The position numbers and the translations under genes are program-made. The notes below the pieces were generated by a model. The model worked only from the letters and a program-made list of their open reading frames with translations, was not told where the DNA came from and searched no databases. Below are positions 18,768 to 28,883 of a stretch of DNA of 64,000 nt, in pieces; the stretch's first letter is position 1; each line of letters starts with the position of its first letter. Source of the DNA: Acinetobacter colistiniresistens (GTDB lineage Bacteria > Pseudomonadota > Gammaproteobacteria > Pseudomonadales > Moraxellaceae); contig NZ_KE340380.1 of the NCBI RefSeq assembly GCF_000413935.1, positions 930,001-994,000 of the forward strand, in the 5' to 3' direction.

Positions 18768-18830
18768 AATGTAACTTTAAAAGTTACATTAATACTTTTT
18801 ATTTGAATTTGCAACTTTTGATGTTACATT
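18768..18830. promoter_or_regulatory. two matching palindromic operators between reductase and Rrf2 genes
   Basis: Bases 18768-18790 are a perfect 11-1-11 palindrome with arms AATGTAACTTT and AAAGTTACATT. Bases 18808-18830 repeat the pattern with 17 of 23 positions identical and the right arm GTTACATT intact. The centres are 40 bases apart, close to four helical turns, so both sites face the same side of the DNA. They fill the gap between the divergent genes and are the likely binding sites of the adjacent Rrf2 protein. Confidence 0.75.
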
Positions 18831-18862
18831 AACTCAACTCTCCTTTTTCGTTTATTAATTTG

Positions 18863-19303
18863 ATGCGTACTGACAGTAAACTCTCTCGGATGCTGCATGT
18901 GCTACTTCACATGGCTAGACAAAATAAGACTTTTACCTCTGATGAAATTGCACAAATGCTTTCCACCAATCCAGTTGTGGTCAGACGAACCATGTCAGGT
19001 CTAAAAAAAGCAGGTTTTGTGCACTCAGAAAAAGGGGCTGGCGGCGGCTGGCAGCTAACAGGAGATTTAGAAAAAATTACACTTTGGGATATTTATCAGG
19101 CCGTAGGTGAACCGACCATTTTTGCCATTGGTAATGAAAGAGAAAATCCAGAATGCTTAGTCGAACGTGTCGTGAATGCCGCTTTAGATCATGCGATTCA
19201 AGATGCACAAAAGATTCTGACACAACAACTCAAAGCCACGACACTGGCCTCATTAGCTGGTGAATTTGATCATTTATATGAAATTCATGCACATTCACAA
19301 TGA
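18863..19303 (+). CDS. Rrf2 family transcriptional regulator
   Basis: About 146 residues. The winged helix is TSDEIAQMLSTNPVVVRRTMSGLKKAGFVHSEKGAGGGWQLT, with the GAGGGW wing typical of Rrf2. Unlike IscR or NsrR there is no three-cysteine cluster motif: a single cysteine (PECLVERVV) remains. That fits a YwnA-like redox or thiol sensor rather than an Fe-S protein, which is an inference. It probably controls itself and the divergent reductase through the twin palindromes. Confidence 0.82.
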   Translation: MRTDSKLSRMLHVLLHMARQNKTFTSDEIAQMLSTNPVVVRRTMSGLKKAGFVHSEKGAGGGWQLTGDLEKITLWDIYQAVGEPTIFAIGNERENPECLVERVVNAALDHAIQDAQKILTQQLKATTLASLAGEFDHLYEIHAHSQ

Positions 19304-19326
19304 ACGTAAAAATAGAATGCTAATTA

Positions 19327-20763
19327 TTATCTAACTTCATCATCTAAAGTCAGTTTAGGAATACCTTGTGCATTGGTAATTTTTTGCTGGGTCTTGATTC
19401 TCTGAACCATGTTTTCCAAGATTTCTACCAGTTCAGGATATTCATAGTTCTGCACCTCTTCCAGATTCAGAACCAAATGGAAGCCTTTATAATCGAAATC
19501 AAACCATTTTTGCGTATCTGATTTCTTGCCTGTGAATTTCTCCATCACTTGCCATGTTTTAACCGGGCCTTGAATGCCTTTTAAATAAATAGGCACTTTC
19601 GGCACACACAAAAACTCATTTTTAATCAATTGATGAGTGTCATCAGCAATTAAAATTTCATCGACTTCAGCTGCAGATTGCAAGCGTGCTGCCAAGTTTA
19701 CATCACGACCGACAATGGTATAAGCCATACGATGTGAAGCGCCGTAATTGCCTACGTGACAATAACCTGTACTGATGCCCATACGAATATGTAAAGCGGG
19801 ATAGCCCATTTTCTTCCAACGTTCACGCAGCAGCTTCATTTGTTGGCGCATCGCAATTGCCATTTCCACACAAGACTTGGCATCTTGCTCAACGCCTTGC
19901 GAGTTTGGATCGCCGAAGAAAATAAGAATCGCATCACCCATAAACTTATCGACTGTCGCTTCGTACTGCTTGGCAATTTCAGTCATATGACTCAAATAAT
20001 CATTGAGCAAGAAAGCCAAATCATCAGGAATCAAAGTTTCTGAAAGTTCGGTAAAACCCTGAATATCGGAGAAAAAAACCGTTAATTTTTTGCGTTTGTA
20101 TTCAATTTTTGCTTCTGCTTCACCACGCATAATCGATTGCCACAATTGCAGTGGCGCATAACGACTCAACTGATTTGCAAATGCAATATAGCGTGTCATC
20201 TGATTATGATAATGCTGACGTTGCTGCCCGAGGATATTTAAACGACGGTGTTGGTAATAATTACCAATCACAATAAACATCATTAATCCAAGCAGACTGA
20301 CCACGGTCAATTCAGGATTCGTTGGCTCAAAATATTGCTCTGCGCCAAAAATCACAAACATACTAAAATAGAAAATAATAACGCCAATCAACCCGATTAG
20401 GCATGCAACAGGTAGAGAAATTCTGTTATTCAATCCGACGTAAAGCAATCCAAATAAAATAGTAAAGGTAGGAACTAAACTTAGATGGATTGCAGCAAGC
20501 ACAAGCGCTACAACAATTGCTTCATTCGCAAAAAGAACATTTTTTTCTATTTTTTTATCAAATTTATATTGCAACCATTTTTCTAAACGGGGACAAAGCA
20601 AAAAATAGATAAGTAACAGAGGAAGGAGATAGAGTTGATAGCTAGCACTGGTTGAGGTAAATGTATAAATTACCAAGATCAGCGACAGAATCGAATATCC
20701 CATCAAGCGATGAAAATAAGCAAACTGTCTAGGTTCTTTATCAATCAACCTATCTAGTGGCAC
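19327..20763 (-). CDS. class III adenylate cyclase with MASE2-like membrane domain (CyaB-like)
   Basis: 478 residues. About six N-terminal membrane segments (residues 20-180) resemble the MASE2 sensor of P. aeruginosa CyaB. The catalytic domain begins at VFFSDIQGFTELSETL with a metal Asp; MGDAILIFFGDP gives the second Asp, and GISTGYCHVGNYG with VGRDVNLAARLQ carries the remaining catalytic elements. It should make cAMP, the ligand of the Vfr/CRP regulator. A diguanylate cyclase is excluded because no GGDEF is present. A dyad TAGAATA/TATTCTA lies near 20785, upstream of the start. Confidence 0.85.
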   Translation of the reverse strand: MPLDRLIDKEPRQFAYFHRLMGYSILSLILVIYTFTSTSASYQLYLLPLLLIYFLLCPRLEKWLQYKFDKKIEKNVLFANEAIVVALVLAAIHLSLVPTFTILFGLLYVGLNNRISLPVACLIGLIGVIIFYFSMFVIFGAEQYFEPTNPELTVVSLLGLMMFIVIGNYYQHRRLNILGQQRQHYHNQMTRYIAFANQLSRYAPLQLWQSIMRGEAEAKIEYKRKKLTVFFSDIQGFTELSETLIPDDLAFLLNDYLSHMTEIAKQYEATVDKFMGDAILIFFGDPNSQGVEQDAKSCVEMAIAMRQQMKLLRERWKKMGYPALHIRMGISTGYCHVGNYGASHRMAYTIVGRDVNLAARLQSAAEVDEILIADDTHQLIKNEFLCVPKVPIYLKGIQGPVKTWQVMEKFTGKKSDTQKWFDFDYKGFHLVLNLEEVQNYEYPELVEILENMVQRIKTQQKITNAQGIPKLTLDDEVR

Positions 20764-20815
20764 CCTATCCTCCTTTTGTTATTATAGAATACTGTATTTA
20801 TTCTATTTTTCTGGA

Positions 20816-21250
20816 TCAGTCCATACGCCAATCAAATGGCATATCACCCTGTCCACGCAATGCCAACATCAATGTTTGACGCATATGCGCAAGTACATCA
20901 TTGCTATAAGGCACAGCTGGCGTTCCCCATACTGGTTTCGGCCATGCAACATCATTTTGATAACGCACGACATGATGAAAATGAAGTTGCGGAACAACGT
21001 TGCCTAAAGCTGCAACATTCATTTTGTCAGCGCGGAACACACGTGATAGCTGGCTTGATAACCAACTTGATTCACGTAAAAACTGTTCTTGGTCTGCTTG
21101 GCTTAATTCATATAATTCTGTTACACCTGGAACACGTGGAATCAGGATTAACCAAGGAAATTGCATATCATTCATTAAACGACATGTTGAAAGCGGAAAG
21201 TCGCCTACAAAAAATGTATCTTGAGCAAGTTGTGGATGCAAACTAAACAT
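20816..21250 (-). CDS. HIT family protein
   Basis: 144 residues. The histidine triad region reads NVVPQLHFHHVVRYQND, the variant found in a proteobacterial HIT subgroup, which carries a following AWPKPVWG. HIT proteins hydrolyse or transfer nucleotidyl groups; the substrate is unknown. It lies 53 bases upstream of the cyclase gene on the same strand and may share its transcript. Upstream bases 21251-21448 contain a palindrome TCACATCA/TGATGTGA (21290-21309) of unknown role. Confidence 0.8.
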   Translation of the reverse strand: MFSLHPQLAQDTFFVGDFPLSTCRLMNDMQFPWLILIPRVPGVTELYELSQADQEQFLRESSWLSSQLSRVFRADKMNVAALGNVVPQLHFHHVVRYQNDVAWPKPVWGTPAVPYSNDVLAHMRQTLMLALRGQGDMPFDWRMD

Positions 21251-21448
21251 ATCTTTATAAATGATGCAGAATAATGATGATCAATACTATCACATCAGTT
21301 TTGATGTGAATATTATTAGTAACCCGTTTGATTACAAATAACAATGATTTTCCTCATTTATTGCATGAACTTCGGATCAAAAACATGATCACATCCACTA
21401 AAAAACAGAACTTGCTCAATTAACCATCAAATCAAGCGCTTAAAAACC

Positions 21449-24400
21449 TCAATTTAACTCACTCAATAACTTATTTAATAGCTCAACAATGAACTGAATC
21501 CGCTTATCGTATTCTGCCAATTGCACCATGACTTTTAAGCGTTGCCCGCCTTCCATCCGGTAATAGGTCGGATTTTTTTGCATCAACTGAATAATGCTCA
21601 TCGCCTGTACAGGTGTATCAGGAGCAAACTCGATATAACCACCATTACTATTGATATCAATTTTAGTAATCCCCAACTGCTCTGCACGCAAACGCAGTTG
21701 ATGGACACTAAACAATTGCTTCACGGGTTGTGGCGGAATACCAAAGCGGTCGATCAATTCCATACGGATATTATCAAGCTTCTCCTGACTATCTGTATTA
21801 CTAATACGCTTATAGAACAACAGGCGCTGATGCACATCTCCCAAATAGTCATCCGGGATCAAGGCTGGCATATGTAAGTTGATTTCAGCAGTTAAGGAAA
21901 GCGGTGCATCAAAGTTTGGTGTCTTGCCCTTTTGAATCGCTTTGGTCGCTTTTTCTAGCATTTCCATATACAGGCTATAACCAATCGCCTGCATTGAACC
22001 ACTTTGTTGCTCACCCAATAACTCACCCGCACCTCGAATCTCCAAATCTTCCGTCGCCAGCATAAAACCAGCCCCCAAAGTTGAAGCGCGTTGAATGGCA
22101 TCTAAACGTTTTTCGGCATCACCTTTGAGGTGCTTGATCGATGGAACCAATAAATAAGCATAGGCTTGATGATGCGAACGTCCAACACGACCACGCAATT
22201 GATGCAGTTGTGCCAGACCCAACTTATCTGCACGCTCGATGATGATGGTATTGGCATTGGGTACATCAATACCTGTTTCAATGATAGTTGAGCAGACTAG
22301 CACGTTATATTCTTTGTGATAGAACTGCTGCATCACCTGCTCAAGTTCACGTTCTCGCATTTGACCATGTGCCACAGCCACGCGTGCTTCGGGAACTAAA
22401 TTGCGAATGGTTTCAGCAGCGCGCTCAATAGTATCCACCTCATTGTGTAACAAATACACCTGACCACCCCGTAATAACTCACGCAGAATTGCTTCCTTGA
22501 CCGAATCATCAGTATGTTCTTGTACAAAGGTTTTCACAGCTAAACGGCGTGCTGGTGGTGTTGCAATAATCGACAGATCTCGCATCCCAGAGAATGCCAT
22601 ATTCAAAGTCCGTGGAATCGGGGTCGCGGTTAAGGTCAACATATCCACATCGGCACGCAGGGCTTTAATCCGTTCTTTATCGCGAACACCAAAACGATGC
22701 TCCTCATCGACAATCATGAGTCCAAGATTCTTGAATTGGATATTTTCTTGCAGGATTTTATGGGTTCCCACCACGATATCAACTTTGCCTTCGGCTAAGT
22801 CTTCAATGGTTTTCAAATGGGTCTTATTGCTGCCAAAACGAGACAATACTTCAATGCGTACTGCCGTATCAGCAAAACGATCTTTAAAAGATTCATAATG
22901 TTGCTGGGCTAACAGTGTCGTTGGGACTAATACTGCAACTTGTTTATTATTCTGCGCTGCGACAAAAGCCGCTCGCATCGCCACTTCTGTTTTACCAAAG
23001 CCCACATCACCACAAACCAAACGATCCATCGGCTTGGCAAGTTGCATATCATGCAGAGTTGCTTCAATAGCATTGGCTTGATCTAAAGTCTCTTCGTAGG
23101 CAAAACCACTGGAGAATTGCATATAACCAGTATGATCCAGTTCAAAAGCAAAACCCGGTTTGGATTGACGACGTGCCTGAATATGTAATAACTCAGCAGC
23201 CACGTCATGAATTTGCTCCAAAGCTTTGCGCTTTGCCTTACTCCACGTATCTGTACCTAATTTATGCAATGGTGCAAGATCTGGATCACCACCACTATAA
23301 CGGCTAATCAGATGTAAATTAGTCACAGGTACATAGACTTTCGCACCATCAGCGTAATCAAGCTGCAAGAATTCATGATCCTGCTCGTCGATTTCTAAGG
23401 TAACCAGACCAGCATAACGCCCTACACCATGATCAATATGCACCACAGGTGCACCAATACTCAGTTCGGTTAAACTACGAATCAAGAACTCTTCAGATAC
23501 TTCTTGCTGACGCTTACGGCGACGCTGTACCACACGATGTTCATAAAGCTGATTTTCAGAAATGACCGATAATTGATGACTCAGCAACAAACCTCGATCC
23601 AACGGTGCACTGGTAATCGCAACCTGTAACTGGTCTTTTTGAAATTGAACAAAACTGTCTACGTTCTGGATTTCACCCAACACCCCACGCAGTGCATCTT
23701 TTAAAGTCTCTCGACGACCCGCGCTCTCAGCCACCAATAAAACAGGATGCTTGGCTTGGTCGATATAATGTTTTACTGCTTCAAAAGGTTGTTCTTTTTT
23801 CGGATCAACTGCCAGTTTAGGCGGTTGTTCAGCGGCGATATTGAGTACGCCGGCTTTGGTCTCAAAAACTTCTGCTGAAGCCAAAATTCGAGGAAATTGA
23901 TTTAATGCCTGTAAAACATGGTTGGGCATTAAAAATAATTCTTCTGGCGGTAGAATCGGTTGATCAATGTTATGACGTCGATCTTCATAACGACGCATTA
24001 CTTCTTTCCAGAAGCTGATTAAATCATCTTCAATTTCACTATTTGTAATGACAACGCAATTATTTGGTAAGTATGTCGTCAACATACTTTGTGCTTCCAT
24101 CACCTTCTTCTCAAAGAATAATGGCAAGTAAAACTCTAAACCTGGCGTTGCAATTCCCTCTAATACATCCTGATAAATCGGATTTTTCTTGGGATTTGCA
24201 GTTGGGAAGCTTTCTGCATAACGATCTCTAAAGGTAGAACGCCCTTCTTTGAGTGGAAATTCTTTTGCAGGTAAAACAGTAAAGTTTTTTAAGGATTCTG
24301 TGGTTCTTTGTGTTTCTGGGTCAAAGAATTTTAGGCTTTCAATTTCATCATCAAATAAATCGATTCGAATCGGTTGATCTTGTCCAGATGCAAAAATATC

Positions 24401-24919
24401 CATGATGCTACCGCGAACTGCAAATTCACCGTGATCATAAACCGTGTCAACTAAGCGATAGCCTGCTTGAACCAATTGCTTCTTTTGCGCTTCAAGGTCG
24501 AGTTTCTGCCCTACTTTAATATCAAAGTGTTCGCCCACGACCCACGAATAAGGTGCAACGCGTTGCGCTAGAGTACTGGCTGAAACCAGCAAAATCCCTT
24601 TTTGTGGCATATTCGATAAAATTGCCAAACGCTCAGAAACAATATCTTGATGCGGAGATAAACGGTCATAAGGTAAGATTTCCCAATCAGGAAATATTAT
24701 CGGCTTGATACCATAAAATTCGAGTTCGCTCTCGAGCTGAGCAAGATGTTGATTATTCCTTGCAACAATGACATATAGGTTTGAACTTTGGGTGGCAATT
24801 TCTTTGAATAATAGTGCTGCGGATGACCCTAACAAGGAACCAATCCAGCGTTTTTCGCCCGCTTTGAATTGTTGTAAGTTTAATTGAGAAATTTCTTGTT
24901 GAAACATAGAGAAAATCAT
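21449..24919 (-). CDS. mfd: transcription-repair coupling factor Mfd
   Basis: 1156 residues, the full family length. Order: UvrB-like N-terminal modules (FPDWEILPYDRLSPHQDIVSER), RNA polymerase interaction domain (PVVHIDHGVGRYAGL), then the superfamily 2 helicase with GDVGFGKTEVAMRAAF (Walker A), MIVDEEHRFGV (DEEH box) and LTLTATPIPRTLNMA, and a C-terminal TRCF domain. Mfd removes stalled RNA polymerase and recruits UvrA. Neither the ATG at 24919 nor the one at 24907 has a convincing ribosome site. Confidence 0.97.
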   Translation of the reverse strand: MIFSMFQQEISQLNLQQFKAGEKRWIGSLLGSSAALLFKEIATQSSNLYVIVARNNQHLAQLESELEFYGIKPIIFPDWEILPYDRLSPHQDIVSERLAILSNMPQKGILLVSASTLAQRVAPYSWVVGEHFDIKVGQKLDLEAQKKQLVQAGYRLVDTVYDHGEFAVRGSIMDIFASGQDQPIRIDLFDDEIESLKFFDPETQRTTESLKNFTVLPAKEFPLKEGRSTFRDRYAESFPTANPKKNPIYQDVLEGIATPGLEFYLPLFFEKKVMEAQSMLTTYLPNNCVVITNSEIEDDLISFWKEVMRRYEDRRHNIDQPILPPEELFLMPNHVLQALNQFPRILASAEVFETKAGVLNIAAEQPPKLAVDPKKEQPFEAVKHYIDQAKHPVLLVAESAGRRETLKDALRGVLGEIQNVDSFVQFQKDQLQVAITSAPLDRGLLLSHQLSVISENQLYEHRVVQRRRKRQQEVSEEFLIRSLTELSIGAPVVHIDHGVGRYAGLVTLEIDEQDHEFLQLDYADGAKVYVPVTNLHLISRYSGGDPDLAPLHKLGTDTWSKAKRKALEQIHDVAAELLHIQARRQSKPGFAFELDHTGYMQFSSGFAYEETLDQANAIEATLHDMQLAKPMDRLVCGDVGFGKTEVAMRAAFVAAQNNKQVAVLVPTTLLAQQHYESFKDRFADTAVRIEVLSRFGSNKTHLKTIEDLAEGKVDIVVGTHKILQENIQFKNLGLMIVDEEHRFGVRDKERIKALRADVDMLTLTATPIPRTLNMAFSGMRDLSIIATPPARRLAVKTFVQEHTDDSVKEAILRELLRGGQVYLLHNEVDTIERAAETIRNLVPEARVAVAHGQMRERELEQVMQQFYHKEYNVLVCSTIIETGIDVPNANTIIIERADKLGLAQLHQLRGRVGRSHHQAYAYLLVPSIKHLKGDAEKRLDAIQRASTLGAGFMLATEDLEIRGAGELLGEQQSGSMQAIGYSLYMEMLEKATKAIQKGKTPNFDAPLSLTAEINLHMPALIPDDYLGDVHQRLLFYKRISNTDSQEKLDNIRMELIDRFGIPPQPVKQLFSVHQLRLRAEQLGITKIDINSNGGYIEFAPDTPVQAMSIIQLMQKNPTYYRMEGGQRLKVMVQLAEYDKRIQFIVELLNKLLSELN

Positions 24920-25045
24920 GCAATCTAAAAAGATAAGTGCCCTATTTTAGCATGATGTTTTTTGTGAATAACAATTTTTTGCCTCATCCTGAATGCAAAA
25001 TTGTCTTTATAAAAGATTACATCAAGGTTCTACAAAGTAGCAGTG

Positions 25046-25549
25046 TTACTTAAAAGAAGGATTTGCCAACCAGTCTTTGATGATACGAATTTGCTTTTTT
25101 ACTTCGATGCCAAGATGAGGACTGTTTTCAAGTGTCCACGTTTCATCACACCAATCACACGCATGATATAAATTCCCCGTCCATAACGGATAATATGCGA
25201 TGTTTAGGGGGAGGTTTCTCTGGGCCCCCATAAAACCGATTTCGATATTGTTAAAAATTCGGCATAAATCAAAAGGTCTTATCTGACCATTTTCATAATG
25301 CTCTAAAATATTTAGAAAATAACGAGCCGTTAAAATTTCAGCCTCAACTGAGTCTGCTGAAAAACTAGAATCGGTGGTTTGAATCAATTGAAGCAGTAAA
25401 GATTCCTGATCTACTGCGCTCTCCAGTAGCTCAAAAAATTCAACCTCTATAATTTCATTATTTTCTATATACTCATTAATTCTTTTTAAGACCCTTTCCT
25501 TAGAATAATCACCATAATAAATTTCGACAAAGAGTTCTTTAAAAGTCAT
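25046..25549 (-). CDS. hypothetical protein, possibly immunity-like
   Basis: 167 residues, acidic and helical at the N-terminus (KELFVEIYYGDYSKERVLKRI), with CDWCDETW near residue 132. I do not recognise the family. The size, acidity and AT-rich flanks resemble contact-dependent immunity or other small accessory proteins, but no toxin gene is adjacent. It stands alone between mfd and a tautomerase gene. Confidence 0.55.
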   Translation of the reverse strand: MTFKELFVEIYYGDYSKERVLKRINEYIENNEIIEVEFFELLESAVDQESLLLQLIQTTDSSFSADSVEAEILTARYFLNILEHYENGQIRPFDLCRIFNNIEIGFMGAQRNLPLNIAYYPLWTGNLYHACDWCDETWTLENSPHLGIEVKKQIRIIKDWLANPSFK

Positions 25550-25714
25550 GAAAATCCCTGTGCTTTAATTCTAAAAACTAAGTATATATTTCTTTTAACA
25601 ATGTAGATCTTAGTTTTCATATGAAGCTGAATTTTAAGTTTTACTCTACTTAGGCTATTTTCATATTCAAATAAAAGAAAGCCCTGATCGAGCTTTTCTC
25701 TTTAAAACCTTGTC

Positions 25715-26110
25715 CTAAACATCAATTTTAAAGCCTAAATTAACATCACAGGCTGCCTGCCCTCCACGAACACCAAAATTTTCTGAAGGCAACTCACGAA
25801 GCATAATTTTCACATGGTCTTTGGGTATGCCAATCGGCTCAAGATTATGCACAATCATTTTATACAGGTTTCGCTTTGCATCTAAAGAGCGCCCAAGAAA
25901 TGCATCAATACTGATCAAGGTATAGCATTCAGGTTTGGTCTTTTCTGGCGGACATTGAAACCGATGCGCTTCATGAACAATTAAACGGACATTTCGATCA
26001 CTGTGCATAATTTTAAACGCATCTCTAAGTGCTGAATGAACGGCTTCCATAATCTCAAGTTCTACATCTATTGCATATTGCTGCCTTACCTCAATAAGTA
26101 CGCTGGGCAT
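25715..26110 (-). CDS. tautomerase family protein
   Basis: 131 residues. After removal of Met the protein begins with Pro (MPSVLIEVRQQYAIDVELEIMEAVHSAL), the catalytic base of the 4-oxalocrotonate tautomerase/MIF superfamily. The length suggests two fused beta-alpha-beta units, as in the larger tautomerases. The substrate is not known. It is followed by a short T-rich stretch but no clear terminator. Confidence 0.72.
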   Translation of the reverse strand: MPSVLIEVRQQYAIDVELEIMEAVHSALRDAFKIMHSDRNVRLIVHEAHRFQCPPEKTKPECYTLISIDAFLGRSLDAKRNLYKMIVHNLEPIGIPKDHVKIMLRELPSENFGVRGGQAACDVNLGFKIDV

Positions 26111-26302
26111 ATTGTTGTTCTCCGACGATCTAGCGTGATGAAATTTATTTATTTTTACTATTTTCAGTACTTTCTTTCACGATATTAAATAAACTTTATT
26201 GTTCTGACTTTATCAATACTGTAATCAGATCATTTTCTAAGCCAATAAAAAAGCATTCTTCAGAAAATTCCGAAAAATGCTTTTGCTCATCATTCATCAT
26301 TA

Positions 26303-26731
26303 TTAAGATGCGAATTTTGCATTTGGGAAGAAACGGCCTTCAATAAGGTCATAACACCACTGAAAAATGAATGTATAAACCAAAATACACATCGTCAATC
26401 CAAAGTCCAGGATCAGCGCTTCAAGAAAACTCATCTTCATCATATAAGCGATGATTGGAATTGTTGCCAACATCAACCCGCCTTCAAAACCTATCGCATG
26501 AAGAATACGGACAGGAATCGTTCTTTTCCACTGATATTTATATTCTACTTTTTCAAAGTAATGATTAAAGATCATATTCCAGAACACGGAAATGACTGCC
26601 ATGATCGTGCCGAGAATACCCGTCACTTCAAGTGGCATACTAAAAATAAAACTTAACGCAATTGCGATGATGACCAATAAAATCACTTCATAGCTAATTG
26701 CATGAATGAGTCTTCTTTTGGAAATCAACAT
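26303..26731 (-). CDS. aceI: PACE family efflux pump AceI (chlorhexidine)
   Basis: 142 residues with four membrane helices in two tandem transporter domains. The sequence MLISKRRLIHAISYEVILLV is almost the A. baumannii AceI N-terminus, including Glu15, the essential acidic residue. FWNMIFNHYFEKVEYKY and RILHAIGFEGGLML are also conserved. AceI exports chlorhexidine and related biocides, and its natural substrates include short diamines. The divergent neighbour is its LysR activator. Confidence 0.9.
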   Translation of the reverse strand: MLISKRRLIHAISYEVILLVIIAIALSFIFSMPLEVTGILGTIMAVISVFWNMIFNHYFEKVEYKYQWKRTIPVRILHAIGFEGGLMLATIPIIAYMMKMSFLEALILDFGLTMCILVYTFIFQWCYDLIEGRFFPNAKFAS

Positions 26732-26818
26732 TTAATAACACTCTTTTATTTGGATAGTCGCTATTTTATTTTTATAATTTTGATTAATCCAATCAGGTTC
26801 TTTCAGATTTTTTGACAG

Positions 26819-27712
26819 ATGAATATTAATCAAGAACAACTCATCATGTTTCAAGCCGTTATTGAAACAGGCTCTTTCTCTGCTGCAGCACGTAAATTAG
26901 GCAAGGTTCCGTCAGCAGTAAGCATGTCCATTGCCAATTTGGAAATTGATCTCAATCTTAATCTGTTTGAACGAGTGGGACGTGAGCCAATACCAACGGC
27001 CGAGGCAATTGTGCTGTATGAGAAAACCCAGCAATTATTGATTGAAATGAATCAATGGAAGCAGCATGCCCATGCATTGAGTACAGGCTTGGAGTCAACC
27101 CTGAATATCGTGGTGGTATCTGAACTGCTCTATACCAACTGGACCGATTACATAACCCTGCTTGAACAGCGCTTTCCCAGTCTTGCCCTTAATATCTTCT
27201 CTGCTCCACAAGAAGATGCTTTGCAAATGTTATTGGATCAATCAGCACAGCTTGCCCTGATGTTCGAACGAGAGCAACTGGATAGCCGCGAACAATTCGT
27301 GGAATTGAAAAGAGAGGCGCTTGTCCCTGTCATTGCTAAAAATCACTCTTTGGCACAACTCAATCATGTATCTTTTGAGCAAATTGTACAAACACGTCAG
27401 ATTGTTGTAGCAAGTCGTGATCACAGCATCAAGCCAGAGCTGCTCTATTCAAAAGACTATTGGCGTACCGACAATCACCATTCAGCCTGTATGATGATTA
27501 TTCGTAACTTAGGTTGGGGCGTTCTGCCTTTACAGATGTTTAATGAAAACCCAGAACTTAAAAAGAAACTTAAGATTTTGGATATATATGATTTCACACC
27601 AAAATTTGAATATTATGTCGATCTGGTATGGAGCCGTGAAAGCGAATTGGGTCTGGCTGCAAAATATTTGATTGACCATATTCGCTTACAACGTCAGCAG
27701 AATGGCCCCTAA
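26819..27712 (+). CDS. aceR: LysR-type regulator AceR
   Basis: 297 residues. The N-terminal HTH is MNINQEQLIMFQAVIETGSFSAAARKLGKVPSAVSM, followed by a periplasmic-binding-protein-like effector domain. It is divergent from aceI across 87 bases, the arrangement of the A. baumannii pair in which AceR activates aceI in response to chlorhexidine. A TTAATCC/ATTGGATTAA stretch near 26785 could be a LysR half site, which is only suggestive. Confidence 0.85.
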   Translation: MNINQEQLIMFQAVIETGSFSAAARKLGKVPSAVSMSIANLEIDLNLNLFERVGREPIPTAEAIVLYEKTQQLLIEMNQWKQHAHALSTGLESTLNIVVVSELLYTNWTDYITLLEQRFPSLALNIFSAPQEDALQMLLDQSAQLALMFEREQLDSREQFVELKREALVPVIAKNHSLAQLNHVSFEQIVQTRQIVVASRDHSIKPELLYSKDYWRTDNHHSACMMIIRNLGWGVLPLQMFNENPELKKKLKILDIYDFTPKFEYYVDLVWSRESELGLAAKYLIDHIRLQRQQNGP

Positions 27713-27821
27713 GACTTGCTCAGATGAACAATACAACCAACAAAAGCGGGGCTTTGCTTTCATGCAGATTGTGTTATAACAGAAGTTACCAATAATATTG
27801 TTTATTAAGAATGCGATATCA

Positions 27822-28811
27822 ATGACTCAGACTGCATTACACCAATTAAAAAATTTAACCACCGTTGTTGCTGATAGTAGTGATCTCGAAGCAATTGAAA
27901 AGTTTCGTCCTTTAGATGCAACAACCAATCCATCACTCATCACAGCAGCGGCAGAACAACCAGAAAGCCGAACACTGATTGAAGATGCCTATACCCAAGC
28001 AAAGCAAGAAGGCTATCAAAGTGATGAACTGATTGAACGTACCATTGATATTTTGACGGTCAAATTTGGGGTCGAAATTTTAAAATTGATCGATGGTCGT
28101 GTCTCTACTGAAGTCGATGCATCTCTGTCATATAATACTGAAGCAACGATTAACAAAGCACGTGAGTTGTCTCAACTCTATCAAGGTTATGGAATCGAAC
28201 AATCGCGCATCCTGATTAAAATTGCTTCCACTTGGGAAGGGATTCAGGCAGCCAAAGTTCTAGAAGCAGAAGGAATTCCTTGTAACCTGACTTTATTGTT
28301 TGGTTTACATCAAGCTCAAGCCTGTGCTGATGCCAAGGTCACACTGATCTCGCCTTTTGTGGGACGTATTTTGGATTGGTATAAAAAAGCCGAAGGGGTT
28401 GAGCAATATCCAATTGCCAAAGATCCGGGCGTATTGTCGGTGAAGAAAATTTATAACTATTACAAACAACATGGTATCCCAACCCAAGTCATGGGTGCGA
28501 GCTTCCGTAGTACTGCACAAGTACTGGGTTTAGCCGGTTGTGACTTACTCACGATTGCCCCTAATCTATTGTCACAGTTGGAGCAAGACCAACAGCTTGT
28601 CGAAGCTCAGCTCAGCACCGAGTTTGCCCGACAAGCAGAAAAAATCGAGCGTCCTGCACAAACAAAAGAAAGTTTTAAAGCTGAGCTTGAGCAAGATCTA
28701 ATGGCTTTCCAATTACTGCAAGGCGGTATTGATGGCTTTATCAAAGCGCGTGACCAGTTGAGTTTATTGCTACGTCAATCTTTTGGAATTGATGCTGAAA
28801 TCCAACCCTAA
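27822..28811 (+). CDS. tal: transaldolase
   Basis: 329 residues from the ATG at 27822. Signatures are RPLDATTNPSLI near the N-terminus, the Schiff-base lysine in ILIKIASTWEG, and NLTLLFGLHQAQACADA. Transaldolase moves a dihydroxyacetone unit between sugar phosphates in the non-oxidative pentose phosphate pathway. The size is that of the classical E. coli TalB subfamily. Confidence 0.95.
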   Translation: MTQTALHQLKNLTTVVADSSDLEAIEKFRPLDATTNPSLITAAAEQPESRTLIEDAYTQAKQEGYQSDELIERTIDILTVKFGVEILKLIDGRVSTEVDASLSYNTEATINKARELSQLYQGYGIEQSRILIKIASTWEGIQAAKVLEAEGIPCNLTLLFGLHQAQACADAKVTLISPFVGRILDWYKKAEGVEQYPIAKDPGVLSVKKIYNYYKQHGIPTQVMGASFRSTAQVLGLAGCDLLTIAPNLLSQLEQDQQLVEAQLSTEFARQAEKIERPAQTKESFKAELEQDLMAFQLLQGGIDGFIKARDQLSLLLRQSFGIDAEIQP

Positions 28812-28831
28812 TTAGTCGATTTTTCACCAAT

Positions 28832-28871
28832 AAAAACCGATTTTTGCTATATTAGCGAAAATCGGTTTTTT
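28832..28871 (+). terminator. intrinsic terminator after tal
   Basis: AAAAACCGATTTT pairs with AAAATCGGTTTTT, followed by TAAT. It lies between tal and the next gene on the same strand and ends about 12 bases before that gene's GTG start. Confidence 0.8.
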
Positions 28872-28883
28872 AATGAGTTCATT

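Noticed and set aside
21290..21309. CRP/Vfr box near the HIT and cyclase genes
   Set aside because: The palindrome is TCACATCA/TGATGTGA, the inverse orientation of TGTGA-N6-TCACA, so it is not a standard site.
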